From Alphaproteobacteria bacterium (GTDB lineage: Bacteria; Pseudomonadota; Alphaproteobacteria; ATCC43930; CGMCC-115725): a stretch of DNA of 6,596 nt. The notes beneath the pieces were generated by a model, which ran no database searches, was not told where the DNA came from, and was given only the letters and a program-made list of their open reading frames with translations. Shown here piece by piece: positions 6,565-6,596 of this stretch. Numbering within the stretch: the stretch's first letter is position 1; each line of letters opens with the position of its first letter. Made by a program: the position numbers and the translations under genes. The DNA lies in assembly GCA_028866355.1 (NCBI GenBank), contig JAGWIH010000130.1, positions 1-6,596 of the forward strand, in the 5' to 3' direction.

Positions 6565-6596
6565 ATGTCGATTAGCGTGGCGCGCAAGCAGGAGCT
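6565..6596 (+). CDS. rpsO: 30S ribosomal protein S15, first codons only
   Basis: S15 is a primary 16S rRNA-binding protein of the 30S platform. Only ten complete codons and two bases of an eleventh are present, reading MSISVARKQE and then probably L. This matches the usual S15 opening of the form MSIT-x-RKQ, and rpsO directly after truB is the standard order, so the call rests on both short sequence and context. The gene runs off the right edge. In several bacteria S15 represses its own synthesis by binding its mRNA leader; here any such leader would have to include the 3' end of truB, unless it begins within the short intergenic gap. Confidence 0.88.
   Translation, partial: MSISVARKQE

Overview
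The window is a stretch of the conserved bacterial nusA-infB (translation/transcription housekeeping) operon, read entirely on the + strand: rimP (3' part), nusA, a fused ylxR-ylxQ-type RNA-binding protein gene, infB, rbfA, truB and the first codons of rpsO. The DNA is very GC-rich with strong G/C third positions. The two-domain YlxR/L7Ae protein, the alphaproteobacterial-style start of IF2, the extended RimP C-terminus and the paired acidic repeats of NusA all point to an alphaproteobacterium, perhaps Rhodospirillales-like. That placement is inference from protein style, not from a search.

Layout: 1-366 rimP, entering from upstream; 377-1936 nusA; 1943-2617 ylxR-ylxQ fusion; 2610-5189 infB, overlapping the previous gene by 8 nt; 5218-5628 rbfA after a 28-nt gap; 5618-6544 truB, overlapping rbfA by 11 nt; 6565-6596 the start of rpsO, running off the window. 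The gaps are 10, 6, 28 and 20 nt and two junctions overlap, so there is no room between genes for conventional terminators or promoters. The block behaves as one transcription unit with translational coupling. No stretch of 300 bases lacks a gene. I see no tRNA, rRNA, CRISPR array, insertion sequence or other mobile element.

Together the genes serve ribosome production and translation start. RimP and RbfA mature the 30S subunit. NusA tunes RNA polymerase pausing, termination and rRNA antitermination. The YlxR-type protein is an RNA binder linked in Bacillus to RNase P. IF2 delivers initiator tRNA, TruB makes pseudouridine 55 in tRNA, and S15 is a primary 30S assembly protein.

I do not see an undescribed system here. 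The points most worth a second look are a perfect 7-bp hairpin that places the rbfA Shine-Dalgarno in its loop and the start codon in its stem, and the gene fusion that joins two proteins encoded separately in Firmicutes.
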